DNA of 64,000 nt from Eonycteris spelaea (GCA_003508835.1 PUFA01000183.1:1-64000); one strand, 5' to 3'; numbered from the stretch's first letter, positions 11,465 to 23,224 are shown. Program-made: numbers and translations. The notes: a model not told the origin generated them from the sequence alone.

Positions 11465-14136
11465 ATGGCGGCGGTGACGCGCAGCGCTGGCCCCGCAGAC
11501 TCCAGAGAGAGAAGCAGCCACGGAGGGCAGGAATGGCACACGGCGCTCCCCAGCAGAGGAGAGGATCCCAGGGTGAGGAGAGGCTTGGCTCTGTGTGGGC
11601 TCAGGGCAGGGGGCGGGGCGTGGGGGCAGGTGTTTCTGCGACCGGGACGGCAGGGACGGGTTTTGGAGAGGGCAAGTTCTGCGGACCTGACTCACTGGTT
11701 CCGCCCCATCCAAGGCCCGTCTGCCTAGGGACCCCTTCCCCAGGCTTGGGCGTGGGGACGCCCCTTCATAGCTTGCGTCTCCTGGCACCTAGAACGCGCT
11801 GCGTTTCGTTCCCCTCTCCACAACTTGTCCACAACATGGAGGAATCCGCCCTGCCCCCACGCCCTTCCCTCGTTCCCCTGTGCAATCTGCCTGTGATTTA
11901 TGCTGACTCACTTCCCTCCTCCCGCTCTTCCCCCCACAGGTGAAGTGCAAGGATTGCGGAGCCTTCGGGCACAAGGCAAGCTGCCTCAGTTGCCCCATGA
12001 AGCGCTGGGCCGGTGCCCTGCCCCCCCAGGCCCTGGGATTGCGCAAGATGAAGGAGAACCTGAAACCACGGACTCCCCGGGACCTGCGGAAAGCGGGGCA
12101 CTTTCACGACGATGACAGGGAGGAACCGAGACCAAGGTGATCACTGGGGGCCGTTCGATCCAATCTTGGGGTGCGATCTCCAGAGCTCTCGTGTTCCTCT
12201 CCATCTCGACACGACGTCGAGTGCCACGTGCAGGCAACGACAGGGACAGATGCGGATTGCTAGAGAGACTGGGCGGGAAGGGGTGTGCTGGCGGGAGTGG
12301 GACGGAGAGAGAGAAGCAGAGCAGGAGCCCTGCGGCGTCCTCCAGGTGTCCGCAGAAGAGCTCATTCTCCTCCCGTAGAATCACTGAGGTGTGGGGAGTG
12401 GCAGGGAGGCAGGGAACATCGTGGGACGCTGACAGGCACGTAGGCAATCGAGTCCAGACGGAAGCCCTTCCTGTAGAAACCGGGAGGCCTCCCTGGAGTG
12501 GGGGATGGGGTCTGAGGTGAGGGACAGGCCAGTTGGGCAAAGGCACAGGGCCTCATTCCAGTTATCACGCCATCACGGGCAAAGGGCCCGGGCTGCTGCA
12601 AGACCTGCCCACCCCCGCCCTTGGGACGAGAAATACAGTGGCTTCCACTTACCTACCGCGTTTCGTTCTGCAGGCCCGAAGCTCGGCAGAGACAGGCTCT
12701 ACTGCAGAGATATCCCATGAGACCCGTAGCGAGGCCGCGGCCCAGTTGGAAGGACCGGACCGAATTCTGTGACTACGTGAGGGTGAGTGCCCCCACCCTT
12801 CTGGTCCCTTTTACGCCCCGGCTTCGCCCCGACTCGGTCGACCACTTTCTGTGAGAGGGAATAGTAGCAGTCCCCTCCTGGCGCACGTGGGTCCCGAGGC
12901 CTAGTTTTGGTCCCCAGTTTTCCTCGGTGTCTCTGAGTTTGCATTATGCCTACACATGTGCCAACAAGATGCTGCTGCAGGGTGTGGAAGGGATCTCAAG
13001 CGATGCTTCCGGAAGAGGGACCTCTTTATGGAAGTCAAGGGCCTTGAAGTCCTGACCTCTACGTCCAAAAGGGCCCTCCAAGCTCCTCAGTCCTCAAAAT
13101 GCTTCCCATGAGGGCACGGTGGTCTGTGTCCCTCCCCCAGGAGAGCACATGACAGAGCTCACGGCCACTCCCTTCCCCGGCGACGTCTGTGAGATGGTTC
13201 ATGTTTTGTACCCCGCTGTCAGAAAGGGGATCCAGGGCTTGCGGTCCCTTCTTTGGTGCCGAAGAGCACTGAGGGCGTGGAGCCGGTCACGTGCAAATCC
13301 ACTGCTGGTCTGCCTTTGACCGTTCGAGTTTCTCCTCCAGATTGTAGAGTTTTCCGTGCGTTGTCGCATCCTAACTGGTTCTTGAGCTGAGGAAATTCTG
13401 ACGTGTGATCTCTGTGTGTTCTGTTCCCCTGCAGCACCCAAAGAGGCCGATGCCCATCCACACGGCCAAGAGGAATTGCGTCCTGGACGGCGCTCTGCCA
13501 AGCAGGTCGCCTGTGGGAAACCCTGACGTGACCTGCACGGCCTCGGTCCTGGATGAACCTGAACGGAGCATGTTCGCGCCTCCTGGACTCAAAGGTAGAG
13601 TCAGCATCAAGGCGCCAGGCAGGAGAGCTGCCCCGATCTCCGTCCAGACGTGCCAGAGCCCCCGAAAGAAACCGAGACTCAGCCCGTGCCCGAGCCCCCG
13701 GAAGAGCTGGCGGAGGCCGGATCCGGGGCTTTTCCAGCCTCTCCAACCTCCAGCTAGTGCGACTGCAGCTGGACCATCGTTGGCGCCTCAGGCGACCGGG
13801 ATGAACCCTGGCCAGGTGCAAAGCATTGACTTCCAGCCACCGCACAAGGGACCTGTCCTGAAGGCTGTGCAGGCCTGCCTGGCACCCCAGCTCGTGCCGA
13901 CCGACCAGGTTCCGGGCCAGCTCCTCAGAATGGTCTTCACCAGATCAGGCAGCGGCCGGTGGAGCTCCAGGTTCGTGACAGCCCCCTCATTCGCTCCTGC
14001 TGAGGAGCCAAGCCCTCCTGGTCAGAGCGCCACCGTCTGGGCGAGGTCGGAGGGACCCCGTGCGCGCGCCCCACTGAGTGTCCTCTGTGACGACCTCCAG
14101 CTTTCCTCGTCCTCTGAAGACAGCGACGGCCAGTGA
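11465..14136 (+). CDS. FAM90A-like: G1: FAM90A-like protein, 4 coding exons, altered N-terminus
   Basis: Exons: A 11465-11572, B 11940-12136, C 12674-12782, D 13435-14136. All introns begin GT and end AG, and the phases are 0, 2 and 0. The joined frame has 371 codons. Exons B to D encode exactly the same residues as the intact copies, including the CCHC zinc knuckle. Exon A has lost three single bases relative to the other copies: one G near 11471, one C near 11551 and one G near 11561. It therefore reads in another frame for most of its length and returns to the family frame only at the Asp-Pro-Arg end. The N-terminus begins MAAVTRSAG instead of MAGGDAQRW. This may be a real variant or consensus error, since upstream sequence in the same unit also shows scattered indels. 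The polyadenylation signal is at 14828. Confidence 0.7.
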
Positions 14137-14430
14137 GTCCCCGGTGGCAAGGAAGACCTGTGCTCCAGCCCGGGTCCGTCTGGAGGTGACCTTTCCACTG
14201 GGAAGGGGAAGCCACCAGGAGCAAGTAGGCTGCTTCTGCTCATTCGGCGATTCGCCAGCTGTGCTTTGTGTCCACTGGGGGAACCCGAGATCACACGTGG
14301 GGCTCCGCGCGAGCAAGCCCCGCACTGTTTAGGTTCGGAAGTGCAGGCCATCGGTCCAGTAGTACGTTTGGAAGGAAGAGAGGTCCGTGCTCCTTGAACT
14401 GGCACGTGAAGTGTCTTCTCACGTTACCTT

Positions 14431-14520
14431 TATTATCATTATTTGTTTTTTGTTTTTTGTTTTTTTTTTTTTTGGTTTGTTTTGTTTTATTTTTTTTTTA
14501 ATTTTTATTTATTTTTTTTC
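14431..14520 (+). repeat. T-rich tract in the 3' UTR
   Basis: About 90 bases made almost only of T with scattered G and A, ending TTTTTTTTCATCG. It lies 300 bases after the stop of G1. Equivalent tracts are at about 5371-5427, 23520-23602, 32606-32685, 41697-41780, 50789-50878 and 59892-59977, and every one has a different length. The unit 5 allele contains a private TTCGG. It would be a U-rich element in the transcript. Confidence 0.85.
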
Positions 14521-14827
14521 ATCGAAAGTGATCGTACAGGACAGCAAGTCCGTTTGCCCAAGAAACGTTTAAACTCTACTGCATCTAGGAAGCTAGGTGA
14601 CAATTCTGTACGTGGTGTGCTAATGGCTGATTTGGGGCTAACGTGGAAGGGCCCACCTACGTGCTCTGCTTAGAAGGCCCCGCCGCACCCCCGTGCTGAG
14701 ATGAGGCCGCTAGAGCATGGCAAGATACTGCCGTGCAAATCAGGATGCGTAGCTGTCCTCCGGTTTTGCACATTTGGTTTCCGAATTGCCTCCTGAACCT
14801 TGTGTTTGACCATTTCCTTTTGATAGT

Positions 14828-14833
14828 AATAAA
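14828..14833 (+). terminator. Polyadenylation signal of G1
   Basis: AATAAA about 690 bases after the stop codon. A GT-rich CCTGTTGTGGGCTTGGTTTT element follows within 40 bases, as expected downstream of a cleavage site. Confidence 0.75.
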
Positions 14834-15019
14834 AATCTGCTCAACCTGACCTGTTGTGGGCTTGGTTTTTTATGGGTGAGCGTTTCTGAACAGTTTCCAA
14901 ACCATGATTATTCCTCCAAGGTGGTTTCACTGAGAGGAAGGGAGGCTTTGGTAGGCCCGCTGGCTTGCGAGAAACACAGGAGCCGCGGCGCGCCCAGCTG
15001 CACTGAATCATCGCGCCCC

Positions 15020-15036
15020 CGCGCGCGCGCGCGCGC
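15020..15036. repeat. Alternating CG tract, unit 1
   Basis: Eight CG dinucleotides following GAATCATCGCGCCCC. Confidence 0.95.
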
Positions 15037-15180
15037 ACGGGCCACGCGTCCGAGTGAGTCTTGTGGATGCGCGAGTGCGAAGAGCTTCGGGGTGCAGGCC
15101 ATGTGTCCCGCTGGCCCGCACCGGAGCCCGTCGCCGCCGAGCTGTCCCAGACACGCCATCCTGAATCGCACTCCACGAGA

Positions 15181-15203
15181 CACGGAGACCCTGGGTCTCC
15201 GTG
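15181..15203. repeat. Perfect inverted repeat with 11-base arms
   Basis: The arms CACGGAGACCC and GGGTCTCCGTG flank a single T, so the site could extrude a tight cruciform or act as a two-fold protein site. It is present in every unit at 6097, 24264, 33347, 42442, 51541 and 60636, about 150 bases after the CG tract. Confidence 0.85.
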
Positions 15204-17620
15204 GAGGCCTGGACGGGGCGCTCTTCTAAGGTTCGCCCATGACCGTCACGGACAGCCTTGCTTGAGAAGCACTGGAGGCGCGGGTCGAAGGGCACGCCTC
15301 AGTCCCAGGTTCCCAACGTTCTCTCACTTCGACAAAGCTCGGACTGAGCGTCAAGACAAGCGCGAGAGCTCTGACGAGACCATTTCCCTCGAAAGACCAC
15401 GTGAGCGCTCCTTTCCCCTGTCCTCTGGCAAACCTTTCCTGCGGCGATCCTAGGACGCCCACTTCCGCTTCCGCGTGAAAAGACAGAGGGCTGCCTTTTG
15501 GCGCACTGGGGGCAATCAGCATGGCCATTTACTTCTCTTCGGATCGTGATGAACGTCACGTTTGCACTCCTCAGGATTCACCGTGCTATGATCCTCATCT
15601 GGATCACGGGTGCTCTTCATGACGCTGTGGGGGATTCTCCTGGTTCCCGCCAAGTAACCCTGTGCTGCCGGTGGTCACGCAGCATGGTTTAGACCAAGCC
15701 TGTAGTACCCTCTTTTCTCCGGGACGCCCCCCAGGTCCCTTGATTCCTCTGCCCTGCTTTGGCCCCAGCCCATCCTCACAGCCCCGTGCTGAACCGCCCC
15801 TGGCCAGTCGGGATCGGCACCTGCCCGATGGTGACCGCCAGGGTCCCTCCTCCACACCCGGACTCAGGTCCCCTGTGACTTTCCCGCTTCTCTCCCCACC
15901 CGTCACAAGAGGTGCGGGCCCCAAGTGCCCTTGAAAGCCCAGCACTGCTCCCTCGTTCCCCGACTGTCTCCTCTTGTGCTTGTCAGCCCCGGTCAGAGTC
16001 CACGGTCCCTCGCCTCCCTGAAGCAAGGCCCTGCTCGCCTTGCTCATGCTGCTCCTGTTCACAGACCATGACTTTGGCCCGCCAAAGCTGTGGCCCCCAG
16101 CTCGGGTACCTGTATATTTTCTTCGTCTCAGTCAGCGAGTGCCACCACCCCAACATGTCCTGGCAGCCTTTGGCGCTTCGCTTTCCCTACGCGCCCCTCC
16201 TTTCTGACCCCGCGGCGGGGCTTCCATGCCCGCAACCCGGGGCCCCTCAGTCCTGTCCTTCCCGGGAGCAGTCCCTAACCAGTCAGACTCGCAAAGCTGC
16301 CCCGCTGCCCGCCTCTTCCTGCAGCGAGACCTGAGACTGAGGACTCTTCCGGAGCTCCAGAGACAGGATCCCAGGTGCTCAGGCGACTGCAGCACTCCCA
16401 GTTACCATATCCCCCTCTAGAAACCGTCATGCTTGCAAAAGTCCCTGAAACCCGTGAGCTTCCAAGGAGGTATAGATTACGGTACTCCCCCAGTAAAGAC
16501 CCATTGCCCAGGGGACGCACCTCTGTCACGGGACTGCCTCTTTGGCAAAGGAGGGACGACGACACTCCGGAATAAGTCTGGCAGCGTCGGGTGCAGCTCG
16601 AGACCAAAGGATCACCCTAACTTACTCATGATCGTCCATGTGATTGAAAACAAAGGTGGATTTCCAAGGACCCGGTACCTACAATTTCTAAGGCATCCAG
16701 GGACGCTTGCCCGATTTTCTTGGTGCCTCATTGGCTATGGTCCCCACAGGAGAGAAACAACTGGTCTCCGCCTTTGCTGAGACGACAAAGGACCGGCGAA
16801 GCTGTACGCGGCTAAGGTGCACCACGCGGCCACCCGCTCGCTCTCCCTGTCCGCTGGGATAGCGCCACCACGGTCCGGGTCTGCGACACATCCGCCCACT
16901 CCTTGACCTCCCGTAGCTGTCGTTTGTGGGCGGCGGGAAATCTTAAGCCCTGCTTCCTGCGTTAGTCACTTGTAGGCATAAGATTCGAGAGTCTCCCACT
17001 GTGATTCATAAAGGCTAGGAACTGCAAAGGGGAAAAGATGTCGAAATGGAGAGCTGCCACGTTGTGTCCATGCTACAAGTGAGCCCAGTTTCCGAACGAA
17101 GGGAAAGAAACGCAGACGCCGGCTCGCCGTCCGTTGCCATCCCAAGCATGACGCTTTTAGGTGAACTTCCGTTCTCAGAAGACGATGGAGCGGAGCGGGG
17201 CAGGAGGCCGCGAGCTTGCTTCCCGTCCACGCTGGGCTGCACACGATGCCCAGCCCCGGGACGCCCGAGAAACCACCGCGCCGTGCACTCCTGCCGAGGC
17301 ACTCCGACATTCTCCTTTGTCCTGGCTGCGCACGTGACCGTCTGCACAGCAAGGCCACTGGAAATCATCCAGAGAAAAGAACCCGTCCGATTCACAGTCG
17401 TTTTCCAAATCCCCAAAGCAAGCTGGATCCCATGTTCATAGGAACAAAACATATTGCAATGCGGTAGCACGTCGACGCATTCAAATATCATTTCGAGGGG
17501 TGGGAGGGTACGTGACAAGCTGAAGGGGAAGAGAGTCCTTAACATCGTGATATTTGTACAAGGACAGCTGATGACTAGCACGAGAGGGGTGATCACCTTG
17601 AAAGCTATAAAAATGGCGGC

Positions 17621-18059
17621 GCACTGTATTCGGGACCCGGGACTGGGATGATATTGACCACCAACGCTACTTATGTAGGAGACATATGTGTATAGATTGT
17701 AGAAAAGGTTGACTGTCCGTGTCCCGGCCTCCGCCCCCCAACTAACACGCAGTCCCGTTCAGTCCAAGGGAGGCTTGAGAGTAAGTAGTACGAAACACTT
17801 CTAAAGCTGCCTGAGTTGACATGACTTGACTCATACATACATCACTGGTCGTCTGCACATACCCTGCCTTGGGGAAGGAACCCAAAATGCACATTTAACC
17901 GCTCTTTCTACTCTTGGCTATCCCCAGCGACTTTGTTGTGTGAAAAGTTGAGGTGAAAACCGAAGAACTGATACTGAAGAGGACGGGACCAAAACGATGC
18001 ACGGCGGGCCCGTAATGTGGACAAGTCCCAGCTTCCAACGGGAGTTTTCTTCAGACTGC
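17621..18059. other. Stretch between TATA/YY1 element and CpG island
   Basis: No gene seen. It holds TGACATGACTTGACTCATAC, a pair of half-sites resembling AP-1/MAF elements, near 17817. The same sequence occurs in each unit. Confidence 0.5.
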
Positions 18060-18345
18060 GCCCGGTGAAGTCGGCCCCGGGAGAGCGGTCCCGAGAGCGA
18101 GTGAAGGTGCACTCGGTCCAGTGAAGGCCAGCGGCGGCCACGTGCGGCGGCGCCGCCGGCAGCCCTTGGGAGCTGGGAAGCGGGGGGCGGGGGCGGGGCG
18201 GGCCAGGCGGAGGCTGGAGGCAGCTGCGGGAGGTGCGGGCGTTGCCCTAGCTGCCCAGGCAGGAAGGCCCGCAATCCGCCAGTCCCAATCCGCCAGTCCC
18301 GTGGGGCGGGGCGGGGCGGCGCGGGGCGGGGCCAGCAATACAGGG
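18060..18345 (+). promoter_or_regulatory. CpG island / GC-box promoter candidate of G2
   Basis: It holds CACGTG in GGCCACGTGCGG near 18137, a GCGGCGGCGCCGCCGGC palindromic core near 18146, and G-runs at 18182-18208 and 18302-18331. A direct repeat of AATCCGCCAGTCCC lies near 18272-18300. No TATA box is visible inside. It is the most promoter-like block of the unit on base composition. Confidence 0.65.
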
Positions 18346-18950
18346 CCCGCCCAGGGTCAACCTCCTGGCGCATGGATTCATCAAGAATAAATGAGAGGCC
18401 AAGGAAAAAGGCAACGGGATTGCAAAGCTGCTCATATCATGAAAAGGGGAAAGTCCTCAGAGGTCCAAGGGTCTTGACGAATGGAGCCTCCCCACCTGTG
18501 CTCGCGCCAGTGTCGGGGCACCCCGGCTCGGGGCTGTTACTTATCCAATTGCTAGGGAGGACTCGTCGGTCCCTGGACAACCGTCGGAATTGCCCGAACG
18601 GCATGATCGACGTTTCCGGAGCTCCAGGTCTCTCAACACATACAAACTCAAGTGCCTGAGCGCACCCCTGGTCAGACGGATGGCTAGTGGAAGAGCAATG
18701 GGAGAAAGAAGCCAAATATCACCCCAGCGGAGAAGGGCCCTACCGAGCACGGCCCAGTCCCTGCCCGTGCACCCGAAGGAAAAGACCGAGGCGCGGGATC
18801 CGACAGACTTCCATGTGTCCTCATGGAGACTCCTCAGAGAGAGCGACTCGAGTCACGAGGCAAAGCGCAGAAGAAGCCCACTTCTAAAGGACCGATAGGG
18901 TCGGACTCTTCTCCTCGGGATTTCCCAGAGTAGTCCGCTTCCCCGAGGTC

Positions 18951-18961
18951 TGAGAGAGAGA

Positions 18962-19011
<50 letters not shown>

Positions 19012-19081
19012 CAGAAGAGAGAGCGAGAGAGAGACAGAGAGAGAGAGCACGCGCGTGAGAGAGCGAGCGAGCAAGCGAGCG
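18951..19081. repeat. GA-rich microsatellite, unit 1
   Basis: GA runs broken by AGAAGAGAG, GAGGAGAG and two CGAGAG steps, ending in the same GCGAGCGAGC block. Confidence 0.9.
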
Positions 19082-20551
19082 GGGCGGACCGCGTGTGCAG
19101 TGAGGCGTGGAAGGGCATGTAGTGTTTCACAGAAACGGAGTTGCAGTAGGCAAGCGTGCAAAGCACGGGAGGTGGACGAGGCTGATGGCTGCAGCCCAGT
19201 ATGAGTGCGCTCAATGCCAAAGAAGTGCACACGCCCGTGGACTGCCATGACACATATTCTCGGATGCGGCTGTCACCCATTCCAAAGCCTCAGCGTGCAG
19301 GAGGAGACAGACAAGCGCACGAATGTTTCTTCTCCTTACAGAAAACACCGAGTCGTCACAGGATGCGCGCGCGCCTCTCGGCGGAAAACGCCTACGGATG
19401 GCAAAGGACCACGGGGAGACATCGGGCTAATTGGATGGTCACCCTGTGGAGGTCACGTGACCTCGGAAGCGCTTAGAGGTCCACCCAAAGCCGGAAAGCA
19501 CCCCAGCGACCCCATCCGCAGTCGCCGCGAGAGCTGCGTCGCGGCCAGCGGTCCAGCGCGGCGCTCCCAGCACCGGCCTTTCCGAGGACCTGCTGAGAGA
19601 CAGAAGGAACAGCCGGGTATCAGGTGGGTTTCCTTTGCGAGCGGTCCTCAGATGAACCCTCAGAGAAATGAGACTCTAGGACAACTAGGTAGCCGCGTGG
19701 CTTTGGGCAAGGGGCCAAGGAGACTGTCACTGCCAGCATGTCTCTGAGCGGGAGAGTCTGACAAACTCCGCCTTCTCCAGGCTCACTGTGACCCGCGGAG
19801 TGGCTCCAGGAGGACATGGGCCCTGCCACTGTGACTCGTGTGGGCTGGTGGGTGAGCAGTGGCTGGGTTTTTCTTAGGGGCAGTCGAAGCCCAAAGAAAG
19901 GATCTGTTTTCCAGAATTCGTTGGAGCAGATCCGTTTCCCACGTAGCAGAAGCGAGTTTCAGATGGGACAGGGACGAGGTGCAGGTGGACAAAGTCCAGC
20001 TGAGCCCCTCAGCTGGGAAGCTTCCCATCAGGTAGAGGAACAGGTAGGCATTCTAGGTGAATTTGCGTTGGAAAAGGGCCTCCGCTTGTGTGAAACGGGA
20101 CATTGAAATTTTCCAGAGGGGCACGTCCTCTCTTTTTGCTTTTGGAACGCGTGTGCCACAGGAGACACGGCAGTGTTGACGATGGAGTGAGTCTGAGGGC
20201 ATACCGCCTTTCCCTCTCCTCCTGGGAGTTGTTGGGCTGGACTTCAGCCACGTCTCTTCAGGCAGTCAGTCATTCGTGGATGCCCGCCCAAACCCTTCAG
20301 GTGTGCCTCGGGTGCCTGGCCTCGTAGGGGATCACGAGGCGGTGGTCAGAGGTCTGAGAACGTGGCATGACAGGACGAGGAGGGTGTTTCTTCTTCGTGG
20401 TCCCGAGGTTTCTATTTCCGCCCTTGGAGGGTGAGGCGCTTGATGGCCTTTGATTCCAAGTCATTGAAAGTCCTCTTTGATTTTGTCCTCAGGAATTGCC
20501 CTAATCCACGGCTGAGAGAGAAGGACGTGAAAGCCCAAGGAGGCGCGGCAG

Positions 20552-23224
20552 ATGGCGGGCGGTGACGCGCAGCGCTGGCCCCGCAGACTCCAGAGAGAGA
20601 AGCAGCCACGGAGGGCAGGAATGGCACACGGCGCTCCCCCAGCAGAGGAGGAGGATCCCAGGGTGAGGAGAGGCTTGGCTCTGTGTGGGACTCAGGGCAG
20701 GGGGCGGGGCGTGGGGGCAGGTGTTTCTGCGACCGGGACGGCAGGGACGGGTTTTGGAGAGGGCAAGTTCTGCGGACCTGACTCACTGGTTCCGCCCCAT
20801 CCAAGGCCCGTCTGCCTAGGGACCCCTTCCCCAGGCTTGGGCGTGGGGACGCCCCTTCATAGCTTGCGTCTCCTGGCACCTAGAACGCGCTGCGTTTCGT
20901 TCCCCTCTCCACAACTTGTCCACAACATGGAGGAATCCGCCCTGCCCCCGCCCTTCCCTCGTTCCCCTGTGCAATCTGCCTGTGATTTATGCTGACTCAC
21001 TTCCCTCCTCCCGCTCTTCCCCCCACAGGTGAAGTGCAAGGATTGCGGAGCCTTCGGGCACAAGGCAAGCTGCCTCAGTTGCCCCATGAAGCGCTGGGCC
21101 GGTGCCCTGCCCCCCAGGCCCTGGGATTGCGCAAGATGAAGGAGAACCTGAAACCACGGACTCCCCGGGACCTGCGGAAAGCGGGGCACTTTCACGACGA
21201 TGACAGGGAGGAACCGAGACCAAGGTGATCACTGGGGGCCGTTCGATCCAATCTTGGGGTGCGATCTCCAGAGCTCTCGTGTTCCTCTCCATCTCGACAC
21301 GACGTCGAGTGCCACGTGCAGGCAACGACAGGGACAGATGCGGATTGCTAGAGAGACTGGGCGGGAAGGGGTGTGCTGGCGGGAGTGGGACGGAGAGAGA
21401 GAAGCAGAGCAGGAGCCCTGCGGCGTCCTCCAGGTGTCCGCAGAAGAGCTCATTCTCCTCCCGTAGAATCACTGAGGTGTGGGGAGTGGCAGGGAGGCAG
21501 GGAACATCGTGGGACGCTGACAGGCACGTAGGCAATCGAGTCCAGACGGAAGCCCTTCCTGTAGAAACCGGGAGGCCTCCCTGGAGTGGGGGATGGGGTC
21601 TGAGGTGAGGGACAGGCCAGTTGGGCAAAGGCACAGGGCCTCATTCCAGTTATCACGCCATCACGGGCAAAGGGCCCGGGCTGCTGCAAGACCTGCCCAC
21701 CCCCGCCCTTGGGACGAGAAATACAGTGGCTTCCACTTACCTACCGCGTTTCGTTCTGCAGGCCCGAAGCTCGGCAGAGACAGGCTCTACTGCAGAGATA
21801 TCCCATGAGACCCGTAGCGAGGCCGCGGCCCAGTTGGAAGGACCGGACCGAATTCTGTGACTACGTGAGGGTGAGTGCCCCCACCCTTCTGGTCCCTTTT
21901 ACGCCCCGGCTTCGCCCCGACTCGGTCGACCACTTTCTGTGAGAGGGAATAGTAGCAGTCCCCTCCTGGCGCACGTGGGTCCCGAGGCCTAGTTTTGGTC
22001 CCCAGTTTTCCTCGGTGTCTCTGAGTTTGCATTATGCCTACACATGTGCCAACAAGATGCTGCTGCAGGGTGTGGAAGGGATCTCAAGCGATGCTTCCGG
22101 AAGAGGGACCTCTTTATGGAAGTCAAGGGCCTTGAAGTCCTGACCTCTACGTCCAAAAGGGCCCTCCAAGCTCCTCAGTCCTCAAAATGCTTCCCATGAG
22201 GGCACGGTGGTCTGTGTCCCTCCCCCAGGAGAGCACATGACAGAGCTCACGGCCACTCCCTTCCCCGGCGACGTCTGTGAGATGGTTCATGTTTTGTACC
22301 CCGCTGTCAGAAAGGGGATCCAGGGCTTGCGGTCCCTTCTTTGGTGCCGAAGAGCACTGAGGGCGTGGAGCCGGTCACGTGCAAATCCACTGCTGGTCTG
22401 CCTTTGACCGTTCGAGTTTCTCCTCCAGATTGTAGAGTTTTCCGTGCGTTGTCGCATCCTAACTGGTTCTTGAGCTGAGGAAATTCTGACGTGTGATCTC
22501 TGTGTGTTCTGTTCCCCTGCAGCACCCAAAGAGGCCGATGCCCATCCACACGGCCAAGAGGAATTGCGTCCTGGACGGCGCTCTGCCAAGCAGGTCGCCT
22601 GTGGGAAACCCTGACGTGACCTGCACGGCCTCGGTCCTGGATGAACCTGAACGGAGCATGTTCGCGCCTCCTGGACTCAAAGGTAGAGTCAGCATCAAGG
22701 CGCCAGGCAGGAGAGCTGCCCCGATCTCCGTCCAGACGTGCCAGAGCCCCCGAAAGAAACCGAGACTCAGCCCGTGCCCGAGCCCCCGGAAGAGCTGGCG
22801 GAGGCCGGATCCGGGGCTTTTCCAGCCTCTCCAACCTCCAGCTAGTGCGACTGCAGCTGGACCATCGTTGGCGCCTCAGGCGACCGGGATGAACCCTGGC
22901 CAGGTGCAAAGCATTGACTTCCAGCCACCGCACAAGGGACCTGTCCTGAAGGCTGTGCAGGCCTGCCTGGCACCCCAGCTCGTGCCGACCGACCAGGTTC
23001 CGGGCCAGCTCCTCAGAATGGTCTTCACCAGATCAGGCAGCGGCCGGTGGAGCTCCAGGTTCGTGACAGCCCCCTCATTCGCTCCTGCTGAGGAGCCAAG
23101 CCCTCCTGGTCAGAGCGCCACCGTCTGGGCGAGGTCGGAGGGACCCCGTGCGCGCGCCCCACTGAGTGTCCTCTGTGACGACCTCCAGCTTTCCTCGTCC
23201 TCTGAAGACAGCGACGGCCAGTGA
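20552..23224 (+). pseudogene. FAM90A-like: G2: FAM90A-like gene with frameshift in exon B
   Basis: Exons: A 20552-20662, B 21029-21224, C 21762-21870, D 22523-23224. Splice sites match the intact copies. Exon B is 196 rather than 197 bases because the C run at 21110-21115 has six C instead of seven. Translation would leave the family frame after Leu64 and stop at the TGA at 21137-21139, giving about 73 residues that keep the zinc knuckle but lose the whole C-terminal part. Exons A, C and D are otherwise intact and exon D is identical to the other copies. The lesion is one base in a homopolymer, so either recent pseudogenisation or a sequencing error is possible. Confidence 0.85.

Larger units (their letters stand above)
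4417..13479 (+). repeat. 9.1-kb FAM90A-type unit 0 (edge unit)
   Basis: Length is 9063 bases. It is homologous along its whole length to the later units but has scattered single-base indels and some substitutions, roughly from 4417 to 11570. From exon A of gene G1 onward it becomes almost indistinguishable from the rest. It carries the psi0 last-exon fragment and exons A to C plus the start of D of G1. Confidence 0.95.
14850..17600. other. Intergenic spacer between polyadenylation site and TATA/YY1 element
   Basis: Apart from the CG tract and the inverted repeat I find no gene in this stretch. The open frames overlap on both strands and are broken or fused by single-base differences between units, so none is convincing. 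The proline- and serine-rich frame near 15912-16334 reflects C-rich DNA. Equivalent spacers are at 5760-8515, 23935-26685, 33020-35765, 42110-44865, 51210-53955 and 60310-63058. Confidence 0.7.
13480..22567 (+). repeat. 9.1-kb FAM90A-type unit 1
   Basis: Length is 9088 bases. Private variants include CCACCACCCCAAC near 16143 (CCACCTCCCCAAC in other units), GCGCCTCTCGG near 19372 (GCGCCCGTCTCGG elsewhere) and GGAACAGCC near 19606 (GGAGCACAGCC elsewhere). Confidence 0.97.

Noticed and set aside
14438..14520. T-rich tract as the tail of a reverse-oriented retroelement
   Set aside because: No SINE or LINE body and no target-site duplication are visible beside it, and it is mixed with G and A rather than a clean poly-T.
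15500..15520. GCGCACTGGGGGCAATC as a CTCF site
   Set aside because: It shares only part of the CTCF core, and the flanking positions do not fit. Too weak to call without binding data.
17015..17596. 193-codon minus-strand open frame present in every clean unit
   Set aside because: The units are nearly identical, so conservation carries no weight. It lies in GC-rich spacer, overlaps other open frames and has no recognisable domain.
20987..21634. 215-codon minus-strand open frame across exon B and intron 2 of G2
   Set aside because: It is antisense to the FAM90A-like gene. Its length depends on the poly-C run, since it is 186 codons in copies with seven C.
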